From positions 1 through 64,000 of the forward strand of contig CAYQQM010000018.1 of NCBI GenBank assembly GCA_964419605.1: DNA of 64,000 nucleotides. Reading direction: 5' to 3'. The stretch is from JABFXX01 sp964419605. Lineage in GTDB: Bacteria; Myxococcota_A; Polyangia; Haliangiales; Haliangiaceae. The position numbers and the translations under genes are program-made. The notes beneath the pieces are model-generated. The model saw nothing but the letters and a program-made list of their open reading frames with translations, did no database searches and had not been told where the DNA came from. Positions 43,164 to 51,663 of the stretch are shown here, in pieces. Every line of letters begins with the position of its first letter. Within the stretch, counting starts at the first letter, position 1.

Positions 43164-43582
43164 TAGCTAGGGTCTTTCTCCTTGGAGCCTACGGGTTGTG
43201 AGTAAAGAATTCCAGGCCGCTCAATGAACTCTCGAATAATTTCGCCACCCACGACATGGCCTGCAACTACGCGTCGAACACGCGAGTTATCCATTCGATT
43301 ATACAACGCGGTGGCGCCTCTTGGACCTGGCGGAGTAGCAAACCCGCTACCGATCTCTGGGGCGGTAGCCCCCACGACCTCTCGCACGAGTACATTCGGG
43401 CCCTGGGTGCACCGTCCAAAGCAGCTCTGCCAGGTGATTTCGCAGTTGTCCGAGCCCGCGACCTGCAACGCTGACTGAAACGCGTCGAATAACGCACTCG
43501 ACCCGCGGCGGTCCCCGCACTCGGGTCCGCGACAGATCGAGATCTTGAACCACCGCTGCGCCAAGCACAAAAATAGTAACAC
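43163..43582 (-). CDS. thioredoxin-like [2Fe-2S] ferredoxin
   Basis: About 139 residues if started at GTG 43582; TTG 43570 or 43564 are alternatives and no ribosome binding site decides. Shethna-type ferredoxin fold: C17-x4-C22 in ICRGPECGDR and C54-x3-C58 in SCFGRCTQGPNVLV, the four cluster ligands, followed by LYNRMDNSRVRRVV and a C-terminal helix IIREFIERP. Probably an electron carrier; partner unknown. First gene of the ferredoxin-lipoprotein-TPR-CNB operon and divergent from the methyltransferase gene. Confidence 0.75.
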   Translation of the reverse strand: MLLFLCLAQRWFKISICRGPECGDRRGSSALFDAFQSALQVAGSDNCEITWQSCFGRCTQGPNVLVREVVGATAPEIGSGFATPPGPRGATALYNRMDNSRVRRVVAGHVVGGEIIREFIERPGILYSQPVGSKEKDPS

Positions 43583-43650
43583 TAACGAGGGACCGAACAG
43601 GCCCGCGTGCCGCAACGATCTAGGCCAATTTCCGGCCACATGCGCGTTGT

Positions 43651-44481
43651 GTGAGCTACAACTACAAGGTGGATCCCGCCGTACTTTCGATCCTGCGATG
43701 TCCGCGGTGTCGCGTTTCTGCCCCATTTGCCGATGCGCGATCGCCTCGGTGCGGAGCGTGTGGCTTAGAGCCACAGCGCACGATTCCTGGGGTGCTCGAC
43801 CTCATCGACAGTTCCGTCGGCGGGGAACCCACAGCTCCGACTTCTGAACAGCGCTTCATGGAGTCGGACCTCGTCGCTCGGATCTACGACCGAATTTGGC
43901 GCCCCACGTTCGTCCGCCTGTTCGGGGGAAAAGGCGCAGGACGTGCGGTCGGCGGGCTCTCGGGCGAACTCTACATTCATAAACATAGTCTTTCACTCGA
44001 CGAGCGTCCTGGTCCCTGGCTCGATCTATCATGCGGTCCCGGCGCTTTCGTCCGCGCCCTGGCCGCTGCCGCTCCCGGCGCGTTGGTCGTGGGGCTCGAC
44101 ATATCGCGGGCCATGCTCGATGTCGCCGCACAGCGGACGCGGAGCTATCCAAATGCAGTGCTCGTGCGCAGCGACGCTCACGCCCTACCGTTCGAAGACG
44201 AAGCGTTTGGAGGCATCAACAATGCCGGAGCTCTGCATGCATACGAGGACCCAGAACTCGTGCTGCGCGAGGTTCGCCGCGTCCTTCGACCGGGGGGCGT
44301 TTACGTTGGTTCGACCTTCACCGAAGCGCGAACTTCCGTGGGCCGACTCATGTCGCGCGCCACCGGCGTTCGCCGTTTTGATCCTATCGAGCTGCGCGCC
44401 GCACTTCAGCGCATCGGGTTCTCCGACTTTGAAGATGTGCGGTTGGGAGATGCATTTGTGTTCCGGGTCAAACGCCCGTAG
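43651..44481 (+). CDS. SAM-dependent methyltransferase with N-terminal zinc ribbon
   Basis: 276 residues from GTG. A Trm112-like zinc ribbon (C17, C20, C34, C37) is followed by a class I methyltransferase: motif I WLDLSCGPGAFVRAL, motif II VVGLDISRAMLDVA, motif IV GGINNAGALHAY and VLREVRRVLRPGGVYVG. The architecture matches UbiE/RlmA-type enzymes acting on small molecules, RNA or quinones; the substrate is not evident. Its last 14 bases overlap the convergent AI-2E transporter gene. Confidence 0.85.
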   Translation: MSYNYKVDPAVLSILRCPRCRVSAPFADARSPRCGACGLEPQRTIPGVLDLIDSSVGGEPTAPTSEQRFMESDLVARIYDRIWRPTFVRLFGGKGAGRAVGGLSGELYIHKHSLSLDERPGPWLDLSCGPGAFVRALAAAAPGALVVGLDISRAMLDVAAQRTRSYPNAVLVRSDAHALPFEDEAFGGINNAGALHAYEDPELVLREVRRVLRPGGVYVGSTFTEARTSVGRLMSRATGVRRFDPIELRAALQRIGFSDFEDVRLGDAFVFRVKRP

Positions 44482-45850
44482 GTGCGGGACGCGGCGCTTC
44501 TTTCCACCGCTTGCGGTAGAAGTACATGAAAATCACCTGAATCGCCGACAGCAGAGGTACGGCGAGAAGTGCTCCGGTCAGACCAAAGCTGGCCTCGCCA
44601 AAAAACAGCGCAAAGATCACCAGTACCGGATGAATCTTCGCTGCCGTGCCGATGATTTTGGGGTTCAGGACGTTCGCTTCAATCGCGTGGATGCCGATGA
44701 TCCACAGCACCATCATGACGCCCCGAAACACATCGATACCCTGATCGCCCGAGGCCAGCGCCACGATCACGATCGGCACCGAAGACAGGATCGAGCCAAA
44801 AATGGGAATCAAGCTCATCAGGCCTGCGACCAGAGCGAGAATGATCTGATACTTCACACCGAGTAGAAGCAGACCGACGTAGGTAAACGCAGCGTTGATG
44901 ACGCAAATCAAAAGCTGGCCGCGAATCACACCGGAAAGGCCCTGGTTGATTCCCGCGATGATGACATCGTAGTCATCGCGAGTGTTGGTCGGGAACAGTC
45001 CACGCAAGAAGCCGTGGACCGTTTCTAGGTCCATCAGAATGAACGCACCGATCATGAGCGTAAAGAAGAACATGAATACACCGCGGACGAGCCCAGCAAC
45101 GACGCTTTGCAGCACGCGGACCACGTCGTTGAGCTTGTCTTGCAAGCCGAGGAGGGACCGCTTGACGTAGGCCCGCAACTTGTCCTCGAGGGCGGCCGGC
45201 TCTGGTCTCTCATCGACCGCCTCAACCTGAAATCCGCCGTCACCGAACGGCTTAACATGTATGCCATGGCTCGCGAGCTGCACCGCGTAACGCCCATCGG
45301 GGAGCGGAGTCAGCGTGAATGCAGTGCTCGGAGGCAGCGGGACCTCGGGCGCCATCGACGTTTCTTCCGACGAAGGCTTCGGGGCCTTGAGCGACGGGAA
45401 CTTGTATTCTAACCAACGCGCAAACTGAGGTGCGTACTCATCGTTGATGCGCTTGTATAAACCCGGGGCTTCTTGGCCCAACCTGGCTAGATCGCGCGAC
45501 AATCGAGGCACGAGCAACATTACGAACCCTACGATCGCGGCGATGAAAACGATGTAGCAGATGACAATTGCCAGGGCGCGCGGCATCCTCCGCGTGCCGT
45601 TCTTGCGCACCGTCATGCGCGCGACGATCGGCGCAAGAATGTAGGCGATCAACGCCGCGAATACGAACGGCAGCATCACCGACCGGCCGAGGAATGCGAT
45701 GAGCAGAACGAATAGGGGAAAGGCCCAGCGGCCAAGGAACCTCCATACGGAGCCCCCCGTATCGCCGAACCACGTATCGCGCCGCGACCGCGGGGCTTCC
45801 GCTGGACGGGGCGTCGAAGCCGATGCCGTCTCGGGCGGATCAATCGTCAT
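44468..45850 (-). CDS. AI-2E transporter family (PF01594) membrane protein
   Basis: 460 residues from ATG 45850. Several membrane helices are visible (PLFVLLIAFLGRSVMLPFVF, FAALIAYILAPIVA, VICYIVFIAAIVGFVMLL, VAGLVRGVFMFFFTLMIGAF, LLICVINAAFTYVGLLLLG, IILALVAGLMSLIPIFGSIL), with a soluble stretch (about 145-245) between the third and fourth. Family members export or leak various small molecules; a role in quorum signalling should not be assumed from the name. Confidence 0.88.
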   Translation of the reverse strand: MTIDPPETASASTPRPAEAPRSRRDTWFGDTGGSVWRFLGRWAFPLFVLLIAFLGRSVMLPFVFAALIAYILAPIVARMTVRKNGTRRMPRALAIVICYIVFIAAIVGFVMLLVPRLSRDLARLGQEAPGLYKRINDEYAPQFARWLEYKFPSLKAPKPSSEETSMAPEVPLPPSTAFTLTPLPDGRYAVQLASHGIHVKPFGDGGFQVEAVDERPEPAALEDKLRAYVKRSLLGLQDKLNDVVRVLQSVVAGLVRGVFMFFFTLMIGAFILMDLETVHGFLRGLFPTNTRDDYDVIIAGINQGLSGVIRGQLLICVINAAFTYVGLLLLGVKYQIILALVAGLMSLIPIFGSILSSVPIVIVALASGDQGIDVFRGVMMVLWIIGIHAIEANVLNPKIIGTAAKIHPVLVIFALFFGEASFGLTGALLAVPLLSAIQVIFMYFYRKRWKEAPRPAPTGV

Positions 45851-46091
45851 ACGCGCGGAGGGTATACCAGACCAACGCCGAGTGCGGCGGCACAGGCCGC
45901 GTATTACTATCGTACCGAATGCCTCGGGAAGCCGTCGCCGCCCACCGCCTTCGCGAAGCGCGACGATGGAGCAACACAATCCGTCGGCTGCGAGGGCGAC
46001 GCATGCGAGCACAATCGAAGAATTTTGGTTCGTTTCCCCGGTCTGAGATCCTCGAAACCCTGGTCGTTTCGGTTCCGAGATCTGTGGTGGC

Positions 46092-47225
46092 CTATTCCCG
46101 CGCCAATACGGCTACCGCTTGCTTGTAGCCGAGCGCTGCCACGCTGTGGACGAGCCCGCGGGCTGTTGGCAAGACACGCAGCTTATGCACCATCTGGATG
46201 AGTGCGCTCAGCGTCGTGTTGTTCCAGGGCGCCTTGGCCAGATTGAGGCCCCCGGAGATGGTGATGTCGTTGCGCTCCAGGAACGCTGGGATCTCCCCGA
46301 CGGAGCCAACCAGCCCAGATCGAAGCAGGAACGCGATAGGCACCACAGGATAGCACGTGTAGATTTCGAGTAGCATGCGCTCCTCTACCACCGCGCGGCG
46401 AAGGTCGAGTTGCGCCGACCGGGAGGCCTTCTCCAGCACCGTCTCGAGGTGAAAAAAGTCGGCGATTCGATCGATGGCTGCGAGTCCGTCTTCTCCCACC
46501 TGCTCGACGTGCGCCGCCCGCACTCGAATTACTCGCGACGGATCGGGCGCACATAGCTGGGTGCCTCGTTCAGAAGCAAGGATGAGGCACCCGGAAAAGT
46601 CCACGGATGGATTCGCGCAATCGACGCCGCGGAACAAAGGGGAGACCTCTGCGAACCACCGCGGATGCGGGCGCTCCGCACCGGGACGGAGCGCTTTCCA
46701 TGTACGCCAGTAATTTTCGAAGAGCCTCTCGGCGCATCGCTTAAATGACTCGACCGAGATGTTTGCGCGCTCGAGAAAAGCGAAACCAAGTTGGGTGTAC
46801 GCCTTGAGAAAGGTTTCGCCTGGCCCGTAGACCTCCATCAACCGATCCCGCTCCGGCTTCCGATCTACATACTCGGAGCGCAAGTTGTCCTGGCCGCGTA
46901 TAACGACGAGGTCGGCAGCACCTTCGGAGAATACCTTTCTCGCATGCACAATCGCTTCGATCGGCGCACAAGCGCCTCGGACATAATGTTCGGGAATCGG
47001 ACGGTCCCAAGCCATACTCATAGGGGCCACGTGGAGATCGATCATCCGAAGACCAGCGCGTTGCGCGGCGCCGACGATGCGCTCGGTCTCTTTGAGATCG
47101 CCGCTCCCGTCGATCACGCGGCTTGCGGCAACGATGTTCACCGGCACGGGGTCACAATGCATGGCGCCGTCGCGAAAGTCCAATCGCGCGCCGAACGCGG
47201 TGGCCGCTGCCGCTCTCTGATTCAT
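46092..47225 (-). CDS. thiolase-fold protein with altered active site
   Basis: 377 residues. The overall order is that of a thiolase/SCP2-type protein: a Cys in GACAPIEAIVHARKVF at the acyl-Cys position and ADLVVIRGQDNLRSEY as in thiolases (ADVVVAGG.E.M). In the C-terminal half, where thiolases have GHP.GASG, this protein reads LAKAPWNNTTLSALIQ, so the catalytic His is lost. Distinct from the true thiolase at 37305. It could be a condensing-type or non-catalytic partner; no function is assigned. Confidence 0.6.
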   Translation of the reverse strand: MNQRAAAATAFGARLDFRDGAMHCDPVPVNIVAASRVIDGSGDLKETERIVGAAQRAGLRMIDLHVAPMSMAWDRPIPEHYVRGACAPIEAIVHARKVFSEGAADLVVIRGQDNLRSEYVDRKPERDRLMEVYGPGETFLKAYTQLGFAFLERANISVESFKRCAERLFENYWRTWKALRPGAERPHPRWFAEVSPLFRGVDCANPSVDFSGCLILASERGTQLCAPDPSRVIRVRAAHVEQVGEDGLAAIDRIADFFHLETVLEKASRSAQLDLRRAVVEERMLLEIYTCYPVVPIAFLLRSGLVGSVGEIPAFLERNDITISGGLNLAKAPWNNTTLSALIQMVHKLRVLPTARGLVHSVAALGYKQAVAVLARE

Positions 47226-47577
47226 ATCAGGGCAGTGTCAAGCAGGCGGAACGTACGCGCTCAGATCGACAACAGGTGTTGCGCATATTTTGCTACTTTC
47301 AGGAATTCAGTCCGGGCCGCGCACGCAAAGCCACCCAAAAACATGTCTTAGATCCGTGGATTGATGGCCGACCTGCCCCTGCATACGCACGGCGAGGGCG
47401 ATTGCCTGCTGTTGGCTAAAACGGCGGCGGAACTCTCAATCTCGCGGGATGTTGCTGGTATTGGCGCTCCGGTTTCCGGCTTAGATTTCATGAGATAGAG
47501 GCCATTCTCAAAGACGGGGCTAGGTCAGATCGATCCCGACCTGAATGCTCGAGCGATCCGCTATCGGGTAATGTAAC
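47226..47577. other. intergenic region, nothing recognised
   Basis: About 350 bases between the thiolase-fold gene and the end of the ABC-3C operon. Short open frames have no start signal or family resemblance. No repeat or RNA gene seen; it probably carries the promoter of the thiolase-fold gene and the terminator of the ABC-3C operon. Confidence 0.4.
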
Positions 47578-49368
47578 TCACCAGCTTGGCATCCGGAACA
47601 GTCGGCCGCTTTGATCTTCATCGTGAAGGCGCACGGTCATCTCATGGTCGTCGAATACCGACCCGCTTGAGGCCGGACGCACCGGCAGGTCGGAATCGAT
47701 CACGGTAATGACGTGCTGGAGGTCATCTTTTGCGTACTCGCGAATCACGGAGAGAAGGTTCTCTTTCTTCCGATCGTCAAGCGCGTCGAAGACGCCGTCG
47801 TGAAACACAAAGCGGGGATAGTGGCCGCCCTGATGCGCTCGCAGTAACGCCATGTCGAACGCGACGCAAAGCAACTTGCGATACGTGTTGCCGCGATCAG
47901 CGCTCGTCGCGTTCCCCTGCTCGTCCAATACCTCGGCCTTGAACTCCAAGTGCCCGTTCTTGTTCGGCGTAACACTCAAGAGGGCTTTACGATCGATCAC
48001 CGCCTCGACAATCTCGTTGAAGAGCACGCGGATTCTCGAAAACTGACTGCCATGGTCCGTGCTCTTCGTTTCTACGTCAGTTTCGATTCTAGTTTGAAGG
48101 TGCCCAAGTTCTTCTTTGCCTGCTCGAATTGCAGCTCGAAGCTCTTGGAGCCGACGCAGGAAGCCGCGCTGCCGATCCACAGCCATGATGTCCGCGCGCA
48201 GCGTCACGAGTTCATCAGTAACGCGCTTGTACTTGATGACGACGTCCGAGCCGCCGAGGAAAGCCAGAGCCTCGTTGCGGCGCTTGTTCAAGTCTGAGAG
48301 CGCATCCGTAACCCGCTGGAGCTCGGCGTCGATCTCGGTGAGTTCCTCTTTGAGGTACCGCGATCGCTCCTCGCTGATCGCACGGTTGAATGAGATCAGT
48401 TGCTCGAAGTCCTTCTTGAGTTGGCCGCTGAACAGAATGCCGGCCTCTTCGAACAGGGTGGAGGCTTTCTTTGGATCAAACACGATCTCGTCGTCTTGCA
48501 CCGCCGATAACACCTTCCGCCGGTTCTGCATGATGGCGTAGCGCTCGAGGTTTAGTTCCGCTATCCTCGCATCGAGCTCCTCAACCACGAGCTTGGTTGC
48601 ATTGTGATCGTCGAGGTGAAAATCGAAGGCGTCCAGTAGCCGCTGCTTCTTCGTTGCGTCGTCCTGTTTGAGCAGAAGAATGCCCTCGATCTTATTCAAA
48701 TCACCGACGGTGCCGCCCAGTTCTTTTTGAAGTACACCCTCTTCGGTCTCCAGTTTTTCGAGTTCGTCCTCCTTCTCGTAGAGCGCGCTGATGTCTGCGG
48801 CGTTAAAACCAAGAAGTTGTGCGAGCAACGGTTTCCATGTCGCGTGGGGGCCCGCAAAGCGCCCGAGCTGAAAGACGTCCTGAAAGTCATTTTGGCTGCG
48901 GATCAGATATCCGAGAAGATTCCGATACTTCCACGGCTTGATGTCTCGAAGATCCAGCATCCCATCGAGTAACTCTTTTGCGCGCTCGAAATCGACAGCG
49001 TGATCCCAGGAATCAGCCGGCTGATCGCTGAAGTCTTGACCGGATTGAGCGTGGCGCTTGAGGAAAATCTTAGAAGGTGATTCCACACTTCGACGAATCG
49101 TGACAAACGAGTTGTCCAGCAGCTCGAGTTCGAGAAAGAAAACAAAGCCGCGAAACTGGTCGTACTTGAAGAGGAAGAAATTCGGATCTCGCTTCACGAG
49201 CAAGCAGAAGTCGATCATCCGTCCGAGCGTCGTCTTCCCGAGATTGTGGGTGTCCTTCGTCCTGTTCTCGGGGAGTCGGATCTCAGCGAAGACGACGTTG
49301 AGGCCCGTGTTGAATTCGATCGGTCCAAACACATCGGGCCTATTGCTGTAGAGGCGCGACAGCTTCAT
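47578..49368 (-). CDS. ABC-3C system ATPase (DUF2326, SMC-like)
   Basis: 596 residues. N-terminal ATPase motif NLGKTT (42-47) in an AAA/SMC-type head (SRLYSNRPDVFGPIEFNTGLN begins the protein), a long coiled-coil middle (about 200-440), and a C-terminal DUF2326 head (NTYRKLLCVAFDMALL, FVFHDGVFDALDDRKKENLL). This is the ATPase of the predicted ABC-three-component defence systems, thought to sense foreign DNA or its processing and trigger an effector. Its ATG overlaps the stop of the middle-component gene (ATGA). Confidence 0.85.
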   Translation of the reverse strand: MKLSRLYSNRPDVFGPIEFNTGLNVVFAEIRLPENRTKDTHNLGKTTLGRMIDFCLLVKRDPNFFLFKYDQFRGFVFFLELELLDNSFVTIRRSVESPSKIFLKRHAQSGQDFSDQPADSWDHAVDFERAKELLDGMLDLRDIKPWKYRNLLGYLIRSQNDFQDVFQLGRFAGPHATWKPLLAQLLGFNAADISALYEKEDELEKLETEEGVLQKELGGTVGDLNKIEGILLLKQDDATKKQRLLDAFDFHLDDHNATKLVVEELDARIAELNLERYAIMQNRRKVLSAVQDDEIVFDPKKASTLFEEAGILFSGQLKKDFEQLISFNRAISEERSRYLKEELTEIDAELQRVTDALSDLNKRRNEALAFLGGSDVVIKYKRVTDELVTLRADIMAVDRQRGFLRRLQELRAAIRAGKEELGHLQTRIETDVETKSTDHGSQFSRIRVLFNEIVEAVIDRKALLSVTPNKNGHLEFKAEVLDEQGNATSADRGNTYRKLLCVAFDMALLRAHQGGHYPRFVFHDGVFDALDDRKKENLLSVIREYAKDDLQHVITVIDSDLPVRPASSGSVFDDHEMTVRLHDEDQSGRLFRMPSW

Positions 49369-49601
49369 TGCGGCCCCTGGTACTCGAGCGCGTCGGTCTT
49401 GGGCCTGTACTCGATGAGCCCGAGGAGGTAGAGCAAATTGACCGCAGGCAGGAACAAAGCGTCGCCGCCAACTCGTTTCTTCACGAGTTTCCGTAACGCA
49501 GTAAAGTCTTCCACGCGTTGCTTCCGCAAACGCTGCAGGAGGACGAACGCCGCGAAGACGACAGTCCGATCGGGATGCGAATGCTTGGATGGCCTAAGCA
49601 T
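49365..49601 (-). CDS. ABC-3C middle component (MC6-like, 78 aa)
   Basis: 78 residues from ATG 49601, which overlaps the stop of the upstream gene by 8 bases. The pattern MLRPSKHSHPDRTVVFAAF, LLQRLRK, FLPAVNLLYLLGLIEY is that of the small winged-helix-like middle components that sit between the effector and the DUF2326 ATPase in ABC-3C operons. The longer open frame (to 49685) only overlaps the preceding gene. Confidence 0.75.
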   Translation of the reverse strand: MLRPSKHSHPDRTVVFAAFVLLQRLRKQRVEDFTALRKLVKKRVGGDALFLPAVNLLYLLGLIEYRPKTDALEYQGPQ

Positions 49602-49977
49602 CGCTATCTCCAATGTCGCAGTTCCAATACATGTAGAAAAGGACCACGCTCGTGAGCCGTCGATGCTTCCGGAGAATGGGATCACGATCGAGAACGAGTC
49701 GGCGCAGGTAGACCATCACTTCGTCAAAGTTCTGGTAGTCCTTCCGCTTCGCGATGATGTTCTGCTGAAACTCGTCGACCACTGTTTCATAATGGGCTAA
49801 GACGTGCGCGCTCTCCGGCAACGAAAGAAACTGCTTTAGCTGTGGTGTCTCCTTTAGGTAGTTCACTCGCTGCGACCTCGCGAAGGCCGCCGTCATGCCG
49901 TTGAGCTGGTTCTTGCGTTCATACGCTGTGCGATCAGTGGGAACCGCATTTTCACGCGCGAGACCGGTTGGAATCAT
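49594..49977 (-). CDS. ABC-3C effector reduced to its C-terminal domain (127 aa)
   Basis: 127 residues. The sequence NQLNGMTAAFARSQRVNYL, then LKQFL, HYETVVDEFQQNII and the terminal YMYWNCDIGDSD motif is the C-terminal domain found on ABC-3C effector proteins. In complete systems it follows an N-terminal effector domain (often a nuclease) of 150 residues or more. Here an in-frame TAA lies only two codons upstream of the ATG and no effector-like frame exists in the next 170 bases, where a divergent VWA gene begins. So the operon has lost its effector domain, or this is a minimal variant. Confidence 0.7.
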   Translation of the reverse strand: MIPTGLARENAVPTDRTAYERKNQLNGMTAAFARSQRVNYLKETPQLKQFLSLPESAHVLAHYETVVDEFQQNIIAKRKDYQNFDEVMVYLRRLVLDRDPILRKHRRLTSVVLFYMYWNCDIGDSDA

Positions 49978-50233
49978 GGTGCATTACGATGCCTTGAGGT
50001 AGGTTCAACCGGTCACCGAGCTGGGACCATCCCCAATGGGCTCTGCGTTTCGTGGATTGGAACGGCTACTCTTAAGCCGCAGCCGATCAACTTGTTTATG
50101 ATCAAACCCTAAAGAGAGCCTCTCGCGCATTGAGGTCAAATCGCTCAACGTGTTGCGACGGCTTGAAACGCAACCGACTGTGGCGAAGCCAAAGCGTTCT
50201 GCGGACCGCTGGAATGTTACGCTCCGATTTGGG

Positions 50234-51325
50234 ATGGATCAGTGGCGCTACTTTCGCGTTGTTTCGGCTGCCATCATAGCCGGCTGCATTCTTGCCGCGC
50301 GCCTTGCGGAAGCCGACAACAGCAACATCGATGTGTATGGCCATGTTCGACGCTCCGATCCCCGAGATCCGAAGCAAGCGGGAAGAGCGCCACGAGTCGA
50401 GGTCACTGTAATCGGTGGTGCAAAAGTTCCACTCGACAAATTTGCGCTTTCGACCACCCACGAAAACCAGAAGGTTACGGTCAAAGCCGAGAGGCTCAGG
50501 GAGTACGCTGAGGGAGCGGAGACCCTCGCGATCGCGCTTGTCGTCAACGTTCAGAACACCTCGATCGACGCTGATAATTGCGTCAGGGATCCAGCATTGT
50601 TGGCTCATATTGCGTCTGCGATCGACAAGGTCCGGCTTGGTACCGCGGCACCACCTGGATCAAAAGGTGTCGTGGTGTCGTACTCCAGCGGCGCGGAGAT
50701 CAGGGTGCCGATGGGCGACCTCACGTTCATCACCGGCAGTGCGCTCGGCACGAACAAAGACTATTCCGGAATCGGCAACGACATGGTTCAAGGAATTCGG
50801 CTTGGCATGGCTGAATTGTCGCGCGTAACGACCGCGCGCAAGGCGCTGATCGTGATCGGCGATGGCAATGATGCGAATGCCGAAGTAGCGAACCGCGTAA
50901 CCACAGATCTTACAAGCCAGGCGCACAACCAGAACATTCAGTTGTTCGCGATTATTTACAAGGACTTGATTGCCCGTGAAAAAAACGTCATTACCGCGAT
51001 GATTCCATCCGCGAAGAAGGCGGACTCGAGCGAAGGGATCGCGGTGGAGCTCAACAACATCATTGCTCGCATGGCAGATCGGTACTACCTGACGTTTCCC
51101 GGCTACGACGAAAACACCGGCATCGGACTGCCATGGGACGGTCGGGATCACAATCTTATCCTGACGATCGATCAGACAGACCTCAACCCGTTCACGCTGA
51201 CCCTGGCACCCCAATGGGGGCGACCTCGCACTGGCTTTCCGTGGATCGTCACAAGCACAATCGCCGCGACCGCGATGCTGCTGCTCGTCGCCCTCTGGAT
51301 TTTGATGCGCAGGAAATCTCGGTGA
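50234..51325 (+). CDS. VWA-domain protein with signal peptide and C-terminal membrane anchor
   Basis: 363 residues from ATG 50234 (an open extension to 50150 precedes the signal). The signal peptide VVSAAIIAGCILAARLAEA is followed by a VWA-like domain (ALVVNVQNTS, IVIGDGNDAN with the D-x-x-x-x-D-type face, LFAIIYKD) that has lost the usual DxSxS metal site, and ends with a hydrophobic segment (WIVTSTIAATAMLLLVALWIL) and a basic tail. Probably periplasmic, anchored at the C-terminus. It is divergent from the ABC-3C operon and followed by the transposase remnant. Function unknown. Confidence 0.7.
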   Translation: MDQWRYFRVVSAAIIAGCILAARLAEADNSNIDVYGHVRRSDPRDPKQAGRAPRVEVTVIGGAKVPLDKFALSTTHENQKVTVKAERLREYAEGAETLAIALVVNVQNTSIDADNCVRDPALLAHIASAIDKVRLGTAAPPGSKGVVVSYSSGAEIRVPMGDLTFITGSALGTNKDYSGIGNDMVQGIRLGMAELSRVTTARKALIVIGDGNDANAEVANRVTTDLTSQAHNQNIQLFAIIYKDLIAREKNVITAMIPSAKKADSSEGIAVELNNIIARMADRYYLTFPGYDENTGIGLPWDGRDHNLILTIDQTDLNPFTLTLAPQWGRPRTGFPWIVTSTIAATAMLLLVALWILMRRKSR

Positions 51326-51463
51326 GAGCTCGCCGTGCGAATACCGCTCGGCCATTCCCAGTCGTTGCCTCCCGACGGGTTGGGTTGGCATCGATTCGCA
51401 AGGCTACGCCCAGCCCAACGACCAACGAATCCGCAGCAAGCACCGTCACTGCGGCGCCACAAC

Positions 51464-51610
51464 GTGCTGCTCGTGTGCCGGGAGGCTACGAGCGCTGGGG
51501 CATCTTGGCCCACGGCATGGTCCGGGCACGGTGTCAGACCTGTGGCGACGAACATGTCGTGGGCTTTTCATGCAAACGCAAAACGCTGTGATGCTCGTGT
51601 GCCGGGAGGC
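51464..51610 (+). repeat. 23-bp direct repeat, 124 bp apart
   Basis: Bases 51464-51486 and 51588-51610 are identical at 22 of 23 positions (core TGCTCGTGTGCCGGGAGG). The second copy encodes the CSCAGRR part of the transposase zinc ribbon; the first is the same DNA out of frame before it. This is expected if tandem transposase copies recombined or a fragment was duplicated during decay. Confidence 0.6.
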
Positions 51611-51663
51611 GAATGGCGGAAGTGACAACGCACTTGGTCGAGGATGTCCTCCCGGTGGCTCGC
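51478..51663 (+). pseudogene. IS91-family (Y2) transposase remnant, zinc-binding region with in-frame TGA
   Basis: In one frame the DNA reads GILAHGMVRARCQTCGDEH, VVGFSCKRKTL, stop (TGA at 51589-51591), then CSCAGRRMAEVTTHLVEDVLPV. IS91/IS801-type transposases read CGILAHGFARLRC, then FSCK.RGFCPSC, GRRMAETAAHLV..VLP, so the alignment continues across the TGA. After VLPV the frame diverges, and the catalytic Tyr domain is absent. This is a dead fragment, about 60 codons. It follows the VWA gene and precedes the toxin-antitoxin pair, marking a site of past mobile-element activity. Confidence 0.7.

Noticed and set aside
44468..45850. Quorum-sensing export function for the AI-2E family protein
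   Set aside because: The family name is historical; no luxS or related gene is present to support it.
50102..50608. Minus-strand frame upstream of the ABC-3C effector fragment, as its missing N-terminal domain
   Set aside because: It is antisense to the VWA gene, not in frame with the CTD gene and lacks nuclease motifs.
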